Positions 8,534 through 18,277 of a stretch of DNA of 64,000 nt are shown piece by piece. How positions within the stretch are numbered: the stretch's first letter is position 1; each line of letters opens with the position of its first letter. The notes below the pieces were generated by a model that searched no databases, was not told where the DNA came from, and saw only the letters and a list, made by a program, of their open reading frames with translations. The position numbers and the translations under genes are program-made. The DNA is from Methanolobus sp. (GTDB taxonomy: Archaea; Halobacteriota; Methanosarcinia; Methanosarcinales; Methanosarcinaceae), in the NCBI GenBank assembly GCA_029762595.1, contig JARVGJ010000003.1, forward strand, positions 62,001-126,000. The letters are read 5' to 3'.

Positions 8534-10213
8534 ATGAATCGCCGTAAAATTCACAGATATGCAATGATCAAAAGATATGGAAAGATCGTTGATGCCCTTA
8601 TAAAATATGAATTCGAGCATATTGTCGAAAAGCTTGGGATAGGCAGCATGAGACCTTTAAGGTCCAGACTGAGAAAGCAGGAAAGAGTATTGAAGGACAC
8701 AGATACCGGACCTGTTAAGGCCAGGTTGATGCTGGAAGAACTGGGACCTACTTACATAAAGCTTGGACAGATACTCAGCATGCGCCAGGATCTGATACCC
8801 TCCGAATATACTAAAGAATTTTCCAAGTTACAGGATGAAGTAAAACCTTTTCCAATTGATGAAGTTGAAAAGCTTATCGAGAAAGAGTTAGAATCCGGGA
8901 TTGATGATATTTTTGAGTTTTTTCAAGAAATTCCCATTGCAGCAGCATCTATTGGTCAGGTCCACCGTGCAAGATTGAAAAATGGTAGTGATGTGGTCGT
9001 CAAGGTCCAAAGACCAGGGATAACAAAGACAATAGAGACAGATTTGGACATCATGCACAGTATTGCATCCTTTGCAGAAGAGCACCTTCCAGAGGCAAGA
9101 TTATACAAGCCTGTAGAGATCGTAGAAGAATTTGAACGTTCTGTCAAAGCTGAGCTTGATTACACTCAGGAGGGCAGGAATGCTGAGCATTTTGCCCGTA
9201 ATTTCCATGATCACCCCCATATATACATCCCCAGGGTATACTGGGATTATAGCAGTACAAAGGTGCTCACACTTGAATATATAGATGGTGTAAAGAGCAG
9301 TTCCTTTAAAGAACTTGAAAGAATGGGATTTGACAGGAAGGATATAGCCACTGAAGTGCTTGAAGCTTTCATGAAGCAGGTGTATGAAGATGGTTTTTTC
9401 CATGCCGACCTGCACCCGGGAAATGTTATGATAATGGAGGATGGAAGGATAGCACTTCTTGACTTTGGCATGGCAGGGTACCTTTCACATGATATACGCA
9501 ACATGCTCATTGACTCCCTTATTGCACTTACAAGAGGAGACATTTTGCTATATATAGAGATTCTGAGGGACTTTGGGTCTATAGAGGATGATGTGGATAT
9601 AAATTCACTGAAGGCAGATATTGAACATCTTTTATACAAATACTACGGAAGATCTGTTAAGCAGCTGAACATGGCCATCATGATAGAAGAGATGATCAAT
9701 CTTCTTAGAAAACACCATGTAAGGATTCCCGGGAATATAGCCTTGCTTGGCAAAGGTTCTATGACAGCAGAAGGATTCAGCAGCATGATGGATCCTGATA
9801 TCAACCTGACCCTGATAGCCGAACCTTTTGCAAAGAAAGCTTTAAAGGAGCGGTTAAAGCTTAGGAAAATAGCAGATACAACATTCAGGGATCTTAATAA
9901 CTGGTCAAGGGTACTTCATAGAGCACCTCTGAAAATATCACATATACTTGATATCGCAGAAAGAGGGCATTTAAACCTTCGTTTTGACCAGGATGCCCTG
10001 GACAAGTTGATATCAGGAATAGATACTGCAAGTAACAGGCTTTCTTTCAGCCTGATAATAGCTGCCATAATAATAGGTTCCTCTCTTATAATACAGGCCG
10101 GCATGGAACCGTACATATGGGGCATGCCTCTGCTTGGCGTAATTGGCTTTTTGGTTGCAGGGTTCTTTGGCATGTGGCTTGTTATATATATAGTCAGAAC
10201 CGGAAGGATATGA
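8534..10213 (+). CDS. AarF/ABC1/UbiB atypical protein kinase family
   Basis: A 559-residue protein of typical length for the family. Seen in order: the KxGQ motif (YIKLGQILSMRQDLIPSEY), the alanine-rich nucleotide loop AAASIGQVHRA, the lysine strand VVVKVQRPG, the catalytic ADLHPGNVMI and the metal-binding LDFGMAG. Two membrane helices close the C-terminus (FSLIIAAIIIGSSLIIQAGM and GVIGFLVAGFFGMWLVIYIV). Bacterial and mitochondrial members support quinone synthesis; in methanogens a role in isoprenoid or methanophenazine lipid chemistry is possible but not shown here. ATG follows AAGGAAAATA. Confidence 0.92.
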   Translation: MNRRKIHRYAMIKRYGKIVDALIKYEFEHIVEKLGIGSMRPLRSRLRKQERVLKDTDTGPVKARLMLEELGPTYIKLGQILSMRQDLIPSEYTKEFSKLQDEVKPFPIDEVEKLIEKELESGIDDIFEFFQEIPIAAASIGQVHRARLKNGSDVVVKVQRPGITKTIETDLDIMHSIASFAEEHLPEARLYKPVEIVEEFERSVKAELDYTQEGRNAEHFARNFHDHPHIYIPRVYWDYSSTKVLTLEYIDGVKSSSFKELERMGFDRKDIATEVLEAFMKQVYEDGFFHADLHPGNVMIMEDGRIALLDFGMAGYLSHDIRNMLIDSLIALTRGDILLYIEILRDFGSIEDDVDINSLKADIEHLLYKYYGRSVKQLNMAIMIEEMINLLRKHHVRIPGNIALLGKGSMTAEGFSSMMDPDINLTLIAEPFAKKALKERLKLRKIADTTFRDLNNWSRVLHRAPLKISHILDIAERGHLNLRFDQDALDKLISGIDTASNRLSFSLIIAAIIIGSSLIIQAGMEPYIWGMPLLGVIGFLVAGFFGMWLVIYIVRTGRI

Positions 10214-10303
10214 GTAACGTGGCAAACAGTAGATGTTAAATATACATAGATTATAAACCTGTAGGCTGCAAACCATAGACATCAACATTAATCTGGTGAA
10301 AGA

Positions 10304-11278
10304 ATGACAGACCCAAACGTTGAACGAAAGCTTGTAGAGATTATGCGCATAATCAGCGAAAGCGATAAACCCCTTGGTGCACGCCTTATAGCTGATGAGC
10401 TCCATAACCGTGGTTATGCCATTGGAGAAAGGGCTGTCAGGTATCATTTACGTATACTGGATGAAAGAGGATTCACCAAAAAACATGGATACATAGGAAG
10501 GACAATTACAGAGCGTGGAAAGAAGGAACTCAATGATGCCCTGATAAGTGACAGATTCGGTTTTGTCATCACCAGAATAGAAGAGCTCATCTATAGGACT
10601 GACTACGACCTTGAAACGGGCAAAGGGAATGTAATAGTCAATATAACCAATATAGACAAGGATGATTATGATAACGCCACAGATATCATAAGATATGCAA
10701 TGGACAATGGTGCAACTATCAGCCCTAATGTGGGGATAGTCGAAGAGGATACAGATCTGGACATTTATGTACCCGATGGTAAAGTTGCAATTGCAACAGT
10801 ATGCAGCATCACTTTTGATGGATTACTGCTGAAGAGCGGAGTGCCGGTGGTCCCAATCTATGGAGGGGTTATGCAAATGGAAGAGCATGAACCTGCAGGT
10901 TTTGTGGACCTGATATCATATAGCGGTACATCCATAGACCCCATAAAGATATTCCTTAGGCGTGGATCGACTTCCATACTTGAAGCAATTGACACAGGAT
11001 ATGGAAACATGCTTGCAAACGTGCGCCAGATACCTACATCTGCAACCCACAGAGCAGCCAGCATAATGGAAAAAGCAAAAAAGCATGATATTGATGGGCA
11101 TTTTACAATAAGCGAACCCTACCAGGATATCTTTTATGCACCCATAGAAAGAGGAAAAGTAGGTATTTCTGTAATGGTCGGAATCAACGCTGTCGCTGCT
11201 GTGGAAGAAGCTGGTATCAAGGTTGAAACACACCCTGTTTCAACTGTTATGGAATACAGTAAGATGAAGAAGCTATAG
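10304..11278 (+). CDS. nrpR: Global nitrogen transcriptional repressor NrpRI
   Basis: A 324-residue protein. Residues 1-75 are a winged helix (EIMRIISESDKPLGARLIAD, then GERAVRYHLRILDERGFTKK). Residues 80-324 form one NrpR (DUF128) effector domain, with VGIVEEDTD, GVPVVPIYGGVMQME, FLRRGSTSILEAIDTGYGNM and VSVMVGINAVAAVEEAGI. One HTH plus one effector domain is the Methanosarcina NrpRI layout; Methanococcus NrpR has two effector domains. In that system a second protein, NrpRII, holds the other effector domain; it is not in this window. NrpR represses nif and gln genes, and 2-oxoglutarate relieves it. Its place directly before amtB-glnK and nif supports the call. Confidence 0.92.
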   Translation: MTDPNVERKLVEIMRIISESDKPLGARLIADELHNRGYAIGERAVRYHLRILDERGFTKKHGYIGRTITERGKKELNDALISDRFGFVITRIEELIYRTDYDLETGKGNVIVNITNIDKDDYDNATDIIRYAMDNGATISPNVGIVEEDTDLDIYVPDGKVAIATVCSITFDGLLLKSGVPVVPIYGGVMQMEEHEPAGFVDLISYSGTSIDPIKIFLRRGSTSILEAIDTGYGNMLANVRQIPTSATHRAASIMEKAKKHDIDGHFTISEPYQDIFYAPIERGKVGISVMVGINAVAAVEEAGIKVETHPVSTVMEYSKMKKL

Positions 11279-11345
11279 AGAGCGTTGGTAAACACAGCTT
11301 TTTTTAAGCTATTGGAAGTATGAAGAGATACTTCTGCATAGACAA

Positions 11346-11370
11346 TCCTGATTTTCAGGACTATTTTTCA
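11346..11370 (+). terminator. Hairpin terminator after nrpR
   Basis: TCCTGA-TTT-TCAGGA (perfect 6-bp arms) is followed by CTATTTTTC. Two more hairpins precede it in the same gap: AGCTT-TTTTT-AAGCT (about 11296-11310) and GAAGTAT-GAAGAG-ATACTTC (11315-11334). The 11279-11636 gap holds no convincing reading frame. Confidence 0.5.
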
Positions 11371-11570
11371 TTCCAGTTTCAATAGCCGTGATTACATAGG
11401 CAGGAGTTTACACTTCATACTGCTTATAGCTACATATCTAAAATGCAAGTATCTAAAGAGACTTGTTTTACTGAGTATTCTGTCAAATAAGATGCCAAAA
11501 AGGCATTCAAAACCCGCATCATTTTTATGTAGATATGATAAAACAGATTTTGTTACATTTTACCGATTAA

Positions 11571-11604
11571 TTTAAATAATATTAAGTCTACACATAGAAT
11601 CCGT
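11571..11604 (+). promoter_or_regulatory. amtB-glnK promoter with candidate NrpR-type operator
   Basis: A TATA-like TTTAAATAATATT (11571-11583), with CCGATTAA just upstream, is followed 21 bp (centre to centre) by ACATAGAATCCGT (11592-11604). This element recurs almost unchanged at the same spacing in the nifH promoter (16626-16639). Placement over the expected transcription start fits a repressor site. Assignment to NrpR is inference from gene context. Confidence 0.55.
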
Positions 11605-11636
11605 CTTCCTAATTAGACAGAACAAAGGTGTTACTC

Positions 11637-13049
11637 ATGTATAGAATATCACAAAAATCCAATTCAAAGATGATCTGGCAGGCCTTATTGCTGATCAGCA
11701 TCATATTTATGACATTTATAGTTCCGGCATCTGCAGGAACTGTTGAAGAGAACAGCGAATCAATTGCAAATCTTGAGACGGCATTAACATTCCTCTGGCT
11801 CATCGTTGCAGGTGCAATAGTATTCCTGATGCATGCGGGTTTCTCACTTGTGGAGATAGGCCTGACGAGAACAAAGAACACGGCCAACATCCTAATGAAG
11901 AACCTCATGACCATCAGTCTTGGCATAGTTGTCTATTGGGCCGTGGGCTGGGGCATTATGTATGGTGCAGACTATGCAGGCCTAATAGGTATTGACCAGT
12001 TCTTCCTGATGGGTGCTGACAACGCACTGTGGAACAGCTGGTGGTTCCAGATGGTCTTTGCAGCAACCGGCGCAACCATAGTATCGGGTGCAATGGCTGA
12101 GAGAACTGATTTTAAGGCATACCTTGTGTTCACGGTAATTATGGTCGCACTCATTTATCCCGTCTACGGACACTGGGTGTGGAGTGGTTCGGGCATCCTT
12201 ACAAGTGGGTTCCTGGTTGATGCCATAGGCGTTGCACACCATGACTTTGCAGGTTCCGGAGTAGTACACTCAGTTGGCGGATATGCAGCCCTTGCCGGAG
12301 TACTGGTCGTTGGTGCAAGGATAGGCAAGTTCAAGAATGGTAAGCCAACGGCAATACCCGGTCACAGCCTTCCACTGGCATTCCTTGGTACCCTTATACT
12401 GGCATTTGGCTGGGTAGGGTTTAACGGGGGCAGCACACTGGATGCAAATGATCCATTCATGAGCCTTGTGATAACAAACACATTCCTTGCAGCTGGAGCG
12501 GGTTGTATAGCTGTCATGATCATCACCTGGATGAAGACAGGAAAGCCGGATCCATCACTCACAGCAAACGGCCTTCTTGCAGGTCTTGTAGCGATCACGG
12601 CACCATGTGGCGCGGTCAGTAACTGGGCAGCAGTCGTAATCGGCCTTATCGGAGGTATTATAGTATACGCAGGAGTAATGTTCAATGAGAATGTGCTCAA
12701 GGTGGACGACCCGGTAGGTGCAATCGCCGTACACGGATACTCAGGCAGCTGGGGATTGCTGGCAGTGGGCATCTTTGCAATGGGAACAGGCGAGGGTTCA
12801 CTGTTTGCAGATGCAGCATACACGGCAGAAGCAGCAGGACTTATCTACGGAGGATACCAATTATTCCTTATCCAGGTTGTTGGCGTAATACTCAGTATAG
12901 CATGGGCATTTGGAGTCTCATTCATTGTCTTCAAGTTACTTGACATGACCATAGGACTACGCGTATCCGAAGAGCATGAGATTGCAGGGCTGGATGAGAT
13001 AGAGCATGGTATCAGTGCATACCCTGAATTCCTTATCGTAAAGGAGTGA
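11637..13049 (+). CDS. amtB: Ammonium transporter Amt
   Basis: A 470-residue membrane protein with an N-terminal signal peptide (QALLLISIIFMTFIVPASAG) and about eleven membrane helices. Amt marks include the AGFSLVEIGLTRTKNTANIL segment, the FFLMGADNALWNSWWFQMVFA region, the pore histidine segments DFAGSGVVHSVGG and AIAVHGYSGSWG, and GWVGFNGGS. It moves ammonium/ammonia across the cytoplasmic membrane under nitrogen limitation. The ATG at 11637 has AGGTG six bases upstream and is preferred to an in-frame GTG nine bases earlier that overlaps this site. It is followed after 5 bases by glnK, the usual partner that blocks the channel when nitrogen is plentiful. Confidence 0.97.
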   Translation: MYRISQKSNSKMIWQALLLISIIFMTFIVPASAGTVEENSESIANLETALTFLWLIVAGAIVFLMHAGFSLVEIGLTRTKNTANILMKNLMTISLGIVVYWAVGWGIMYGADYAGLIGIDQFFLMGADNALWNSWWFQMVFAATGATIVSGAMAERTDFKAYLVFTVIMVALIYPVYGHWVWSGSGILTSGFLVDAIGVAHHDFAGSGVVHSVGGYAALAGVLVVGARIGKFKNGKPTAIPGHSLPLAFLGTLILAFGWVGFNGGSTLDANDPFMSLVITNTFLAAGAGCIAVMIITWMKTGKPDPSLTANGLLAGLVAITAPCGAVSNWAAVVIGLIGGIIVYAGVMFNENVLKVDDPVGAIAVHGYSGSWGLLAVGIFAMGTGEGSLFADAAYTAEAAGLIYGGYQLFLIQVVGVILSIAWAFGVSFIVFKLLDMTIGLRVSEEHEIAGLDEIEHGISAYPEFLIVKE

Positions 13050-13054
13050 TTTAA

Positions 13055-13393
13055 ATGATGAAGATAGAAGCAATCATAAGGCCAACAAAGATCCATGAGG
13101 TCAAGGACGCACTGGAAGAAGCAGGATATGAGAGTGTTACCGTGACCGATGTAAAAGGCCGTGGTAAGCAAAAGGGCGTAATGCAGCAGTGGAGAGGACG
13201 CAAGTACTGTGTTGACCTGCTACCAAAGATAAAGATAGAGATCGTAGCAAAGGAGGAAGATGTTGACGCTGTAGTTGACATCATAATCAAGACAGCAGCT
13301 ACCGGTTCAATCGGTGATGGTAAGATCTTTATCTACCCTGTAAGCAAGATCATCAGGATCCGTACAGGAGAGACAAACGGAGAAGCACTGTAA
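13055..13393 (+). CDS. glnK: PII nitrogen regulatory protein GlnK
   Basis: A 112-residue PII protein. It has the MKIEAIIRPTKIHEVKDAL N-terminus, a VKGRGKQKG turn, a T-loop containing the conserved Tyr in RGRKYCVDLLPK, the ATP-binding TAATGSIGDGKIF B-loop, and RIRTGE at the C-terminus. It senses ATP/ADP and 2-oxoglutarate, and binds AmtB. AAGGAGTG precedes the ATG; a second ATG follows at once (Met-Met). It forms an operon with amtB. It belongs to the classical GlnK branch, unlike the two NifI proteins further on. Confidence 0.96.
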   Translation: MMKIEAIIRPTKIHEVKDALEEAGYESVTVTDVKGRGKQKGVMQQWRGRKYCVDLLPKIKIEIVAKEEDVDAVVDIIIKTAATGSIGDGKIFIYPVSKIIRIRTGETNGEAL

Positions 13394-13408
13394 GTGCTTT
13401 CCCTTTTT
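13383..13408 (+). terminator. Terminator after glnK
   Basis: AAGCACT-GTA-AGTGCTT, a perfect 7-bp stem that includes the glnK stop codon, is followed by TCCCTTTTTAT. Confidence 0.75.
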
Positions 13409-13512
13409 ATTTTTAAAAACGTATTACGTACATTACAGAACACTCACAGTGAACCCCGGATATTCAACATACCTATTGCACCGGGTGCTGCAAGTACGGT
13501 TGCCACAATATA

Positions 13513-13536
13513 TAGCACACGTCCTAGCACACGTCC
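13513..13536. repeat. Perfect 12-bp tandem duplication
   Basis: TAGCACACGTCC occurs twice head to tail in the 13394-13683 gap between glnK and the convergent surface-protein gene. On the minus strand the duplicated bases fall in an open 37-codon stretch without a start (13444-13557), described in the findings. Confidence 0.9.
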
Positions 13537-13683
13537 ATAGTTATCCGGAGCTCTTCCCTAAACATTGATATTTCCTGATAGTGGATGTTTGACCTATAAT
13601 GAAAATTTGAATATCGTACAAAACTAAAAAATACAGATACTAAAAAATAAAGGACAGATCACTGCCCTTTACTTAACTTTACC

Positions 13684-16065
13684 TTATTGCTCCCTGAACC
13701 TTCTGCTCACAACAAAAGCAACCGATACAAAGAGCATTCCAATCAATCCGGTGAATCCGGGCGTGCTCTTATCTTCTTCATTTACAGGTTCTTCCGGGTT
13801 TTCATCGGCCAAGTCCTGTGATGCAGGTTGAACTTCCTGACTTACTCCCTTTACCTTATCGCCCACTACACTGAAGATGGAAAATCCAGGGGTTTCAGCA
13901 TAGAAGTAGATATACTCGCCTTCCCCTCTTTCCTGATATGTTGGCAGGTCGTTCCACTGGCTATCATAATAACGCGTCATACGGATGGTAGCCGGGTCGA
14001 TGTTATTCTCACTTATCCATTCACGGCTTACTTTGAAGCGGATAAGGATGTTGTCAGCGTTGTGGCTTGAGATAGTGCCCTGGCTTCCCACATCGATACT
14101 CATGAGCTGGTAGGAGTTGCCTGCTGGTGCCGGAATACCTTCCGCCCTGTCCGAGAGCACCTGCACCTTTGCGACCACACGCCCCTCGTTGTCCTTTGCA
14201 TCAAAGCTTATGCCAAGCACAGGACTGCCAGTGCCGGAGAGATCGTATTGAATACTAGTGCCACCCATGACGTTAGTTACAGCCGTATGTGTGGAAGTAA
14301 CACTCTCAGGCGGCTGACCGGGGCTGACAGATGCACGGGTGCCTGAACCGGAACTTGCAGAGCTTACGGTAATGTAGCCCGCATGAGTGCTGACATTACT
14401 ACCACCCACATTCGATGCATTCAGGCTGACAGTGTATGTACCTGCACTTGTATAGGTGTGGGTGGGGATCTTATCCGTTGAGGTCGCACCATCACCGAAA
14501 TCCCACGCCCATACTGCAGGACTGTTGGTGGACAGGTCGGTGAAAGTGACAGCAAACGGCGCTGTCCCTGATGTTGCAGAAGCCGTGAAGTTTGCTACCG
14601 GAGCAATAGCAGCAAGGATATAATTGGTTTGTGTGCTGACGTTGCTGCCAGCTACATTTGTTGCATTCAAACTGACATTATAGCTGCCTACGCTTGTATA
14701 GATATGAATCGGATTCTGGTCTGTTGAATTATTGCCGTCACCGAAGTCCCAGAACCAAGAAGTAGGACCGTTGGCAGATACATCTATAAAGTTTACAGAG
14801 TGTGGGACAGCACCAGAGGTCACATTGGATGAAAAAACAGCCACCGGAGCAATTGCAACCGTAATATAAGATGATTTGGCAATAGTACCATTGCCATCAG
14901 TGTTTGTAGCATTCAAAGTGACATTGTAAGTACCCACTGATGCATAGACATGTATAGGGTTCTGGTCAGTTGAATTATTCCCATCACCAAAATCCCATGC
15001 CCATGAATTAGGGGCATTTGTAGAGAGATCGGTGAAGTTAACCGCAAGAGGAAGAGCACCAGAGGTAACGTTGGATGTGAAGTTAACAACCGGAACAGAG
15101 CCTGTGATGAAGTTCCATACATCTGAGTGAGTTTCCCCACCATCATTTCGGGCTATCACATGCCAGTAATATGTAGTATCGGCAGACAAACCTGAAAAAG
15201 ATACTGATGATTCTGTAGTAAGATATGACGATGCACCGCTCAGATCGTTATTTGTAGAAACTTTGACCGTATAATTGGTCGCGTTCTCAGAACTCCAGCT
15301 CAATGTGGGACTTGTGGATGTAGTAACTCCGACAGAAGGGCTTGGTGAATAAGGTTTTGTAGGCGGTTGTACAGTACCAGCCTTGTAAAGCAAAATATCC
15401 CAGAAGACTTCAATACCTGCTTCTGACTTAGTATAATTGATACCATCATCGTATGCAAAAATTATCGCATATCCACTTCTAATTCCAGCATCCATATTAT
15501 AAGAATGCTGTATAAAACTGCCAGTATTATTTTCCTGTATACCGATAGTTGCAGACTGCCCATAAGAACGTGTGGGTTCTATTAGCGAATTATAATTAAA
15601 CGTAATATTACCATCAGACACTAAATGAACCTGGAAACTATCTACCCCCAATACAGTACCATGGAAACGATAATTTGTCCATTGCACCACCAATACATCA
15701 GTACCATAAGGATTGCCAGATTCTCCTTCAGCAATTGCAGCATACAAGATAGAACCATTTTCATATGGGTTTAAATCGTCCCAGAAGGGAAACACTGCGG
15801 GGTAAGTATAGCTTGATGATGGCAGAACTGTATTACTATATGCAGACCCCCCTCCTCCAAAACTGACAATACCATTGGTTGTTGCATAAAATTGGGTCTG
15901 GTTTGTTTCGTAGAACGGGAAAGTGAAACCTATGTTCAAAGGACCTGCAGACCCGTCATCTGTTCCATCCAAAGTCGATGAGTGTATCCCTTCAGCATAG
16001 TATGTAGCAGAGGCAGGAAAAGCAAATATTGCGAAAAGGATAACTGCAAGAATAATATACTTCAA
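13684..16065 (-). CDS. Secreted PKD-repeat surface protein with PGF-pre-PGF and PGF-CTERM domains
   Basis: A 793-residue protein from TTG 16065, chosen because GGAGGA lies 6 bases upstream and the result starts with a signal peptide (MKYIILAVILFAIFAFPASA); an ATG 34 codons upstream would bury the signal. Next come a beta-rich NHL/nidogen-like domain (to about 235), a fibronectin III domain (about 235-318), three PKD domains (about 318-565, each with WDFGDG), a PGF-pre-PGF domain (about 592-738) and a C-terminal PGF motif, membrane helix and RRFREQ tail. PGF-CTERM proteins are cleaved and lipid-anchored by archaeosortase A. It is many times N-glycosylation-sequon rich. Probably an S-layer-associated or adhesive protein; it has no evident link to nitrogen metabolism. 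Confidence 0.88.
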   Translation of the reverse strand: MKYIILAVILFAIFAFPASATYYAEGIHSSTLDGTDDGSAGPLNIGFTFPFYETNQTQFYATTNGIVSFGGGGSAYSNTVLPSSSYTYPAVFPFWDDLNPYENGSILYAAIAEGESGNPYGTDVLVVQWTNYRFHGTVLGVDSFQVHLVSDGNITFNYNSLIEPTRSYGQSATIGIQENNTGSFIQHSYNMDAGIRSGYAIIFAYDDGINYTKSEAGIEVFWDILLYKAGTVQPPTKPYSPSPSVGVTTSTSPTLSWSSENATNYTVKVSTNNDLSGASSYLTTESSVSFSGLSADTTYYWHVIARNDGGETHSDVWNFITGSVPVVNFTSNVTSGALPLAVNFTDLSTNAPNSWAWDFGDGNNSTDQNPIHVYASVGTYNVTLNATNTDGNGTIAKSSYITVAIAPVAVFSSNVTSGAVPHSVNFIDVSANGPTSWFWDFGDGNNSTDQNPIHIYTSVGSYNVSLNATNVAGSNVSTQTNYILAAIAPVANFTASATSGTAPFAVTFTDLSTNSPAVWAWDFGDGATSTDKIPTHTYTSAGTYTVSLNASNVGGSNVSTHAGYITVSSASSGSGTRASVSPGQPPESVTSTHTAVTNVMGGTSIQYDLSGTGSPVLGISFDAKDNEGRVVAKVQVLSDRAEGIPAPAGNSYQLMSIDVGSQGTISSHNADNILIRFKVSREWISENNIDPATIRMTRYYDSQWNDLPTYQERGEGEYIYFYAETPGFSIFSVVGDKVKGVSQEVQPASQDLADENPEEPVNEEDKSTPGFTGLIGMLFVSVAFVVSRRFREQ

Positions 16066-16604
16066 TTCAAATCCTCCATGAGTTTCCCAGAAGTCCTGTA
16101 ATGCGATTAAATGCGATGCTTCCATGTAAAATATAAACGGGACAAAATGAGACGGAGAATATGCCATTTAAGGAGGAAATATTTAATTTTCGATCCAAGA
16201 TTATCATTCCTATTTTTAATTAGTATATAAATACCAGTAGTTAATCACTGATTATATAATATTAATTATATAAATAATTGTATGGACTTTGTATCACTCA
16301 CCTCTCAAAAAAACCCTGGCATCATTAAACCAATAGTATCCTAAATGAAGAAGAGTTAAAGAGATATCTTTGCCGCAATTTTATAAACACAGTTAGTTGA
16401 TGCCTGAATATTTAAAAAACATAAGACGATCGAATTTTTTGACTGTTTTTTATATAAGCCCATCCTGATTATTCAGAAAGATTGCTTTTTTGATTAATTT
16501 ATACATAAACAAAAAGTACACTTTTTTTGACAGCACTAAATTTCCCTATCAAATGATACTGTTTTCAGCAAAGAAATATTGAAACAATAAATCATATGAG
16601 TTGA

Positions 16605-16644
16605 TATTATATACTATAAAATGGTACATAGGATTCCGTTGTAC
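16605..16644 (+). promoter_or_regulatory. nifH promoter with candidate operator
   Basis: A TATA-rich stretch (ATTATATACTATAAAA, from 16606) is followed by ACATAGGATTCCGT (16626-16639), the near twin of the amtB element at the same 21-bp centre spacing. The element sits inside an inverted repeat, GTACA (16624-16628) and TGTAC (16640-16644). About 100 bases of leader separate it from the nifH ATG. The rest of the 16066-16728 gap is AT-rich, and I see no gene in it. Confidence 0.55.
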
Positions 16645-16716
16645 TATAAAAATTAAAGCGACTTCAATAATATACACAGTTGTACAACACACCCAAGACA
16701 AGCAACATAAGTATAG

Positions 16717-17550
<834 letters not shown>

Positions 17551-17559
17551 GGTGAAAAA

Positions 17560-17877
17560 ATGCAGATGATTCGTGCAATTGTCAGGCCAAACAAGGTATC
17601 CGACATCGTTGAAGAACTTGAGAAGGGAGGCTATGTTTCCCTTACCAAGACCGATGTATACGGAAGAGGAAAGCAGAGAGGTATCCACACAGCTGAAGTA
17701 CAGTTCGATGAGCTTCCAAAGACCATGCTCATGTTAGTAGTTGAAGATGAGGACAAGTCAAAAGTTCTTGACATAATCAAGACCTCAGCTCACACGGGCA
17801 AGTATGGAGACGGAAAGATCTTCGTAAATCCAGTTGAAAACGCTTACACAATACGCACCGGCGAATGCGGACTTTAA
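17560..17877 (+). CDS. nifI1: PII-like nitrogenase regulator NifI1
   Basis: A 105-residue PII-family protein (MIRAIVRPNKVSDIVEEL, VYGRGKQRG, a short T-loop HTAEVQFDELPK without the usual Tyr, and AHTGKYGDGKIFV). Its position between nifH and nifD is diagnostic of NifI1. With NifI2 it forms a complex that inhibits dinitrogenase after ammonium addition, and 2-oxoglutarate reverses this, as shown in Methanococcus. GAGGTGAAAAA precedes the ATG, 9 bases after nifH. Confidence 0.95.
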   Translation: MQMIRAIVRPNKVSDIVEELEKGGYVSLTKTDVYGRGKQRGIHTAEVQFDELPKTMLMLVVEDEDKSKVLDIIKTSAHTGKYGDGKIFVNPVENAYTIRTGECGL

Positions 17878-17896
17878 AACCGTAGGAGAATCTTAA

Positions 17897-18277
17897 ATGA
17901 AGGAAATAACGGCAATCATTCGCATGAACAAGGTGCACAAGACACTTGATGCACTTTCCGACTGCGGATACCCTTCTTTCACCGTGGAAAAGGTGATGGG
18001 CAGAGGAAAGCAAAAGGGATTATGCTATGAATTCGACCCGCCACTTCCCGAACAGGAAGGCATGTCATCAAAGAACTGCATCCCATTCATTCCAAAGCGT
18101 TTGTTCACTATTGTTGTCGACGATAAGGCAGCAGAAAGGGTAGTCCAGAGAATAATCAACATCAATCAGACAGGCCACTCCGGAGATGGAAAGATCTTCG
18201 TAACAGATATACCTGAATCCTACAGGATAAGGACGGGAGAAGAAGGCAATATCACTGTCTTAAGGGAGGAACAATGA
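17897..18277 (+). CDS. nifI2: PII-like nitrogenase regulator NifI2
   Basis: A 126-residue PII-family protein, longer than NifI1 because its T-loop is extended ([20 protein letters not shown]). Conserved parts include [29 protein letters not shown] and the B-loop [11 protein letters not shown], ending RIRTGEEG. It acts with NifI1 for post-translational switch-off of NifDK. The last four bases (ATGA) overlap the nifD start, giving translational coupling. GTAGGAGAATCTTAA supplies the site. Confidence 0.95.
   Translation: MKEITAIIRMNKVHKTLDALSDCGYPSFTVEKVMGRGKQKGLCYEFDPPLPEQEGMSSKNCIPFIPKRLFTIVVDDKAAERVVQRIININQTGHSGDGKIFVTDIPESYRIRTGEEGNITVLREEQ

Noticed and set aside
14400-15080. DNA repeats in the surface-protein gene as a mobile or phase-variable element.
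   Set aside because: They are diverged in-frame PKD domain copies; protein repeats explain them.
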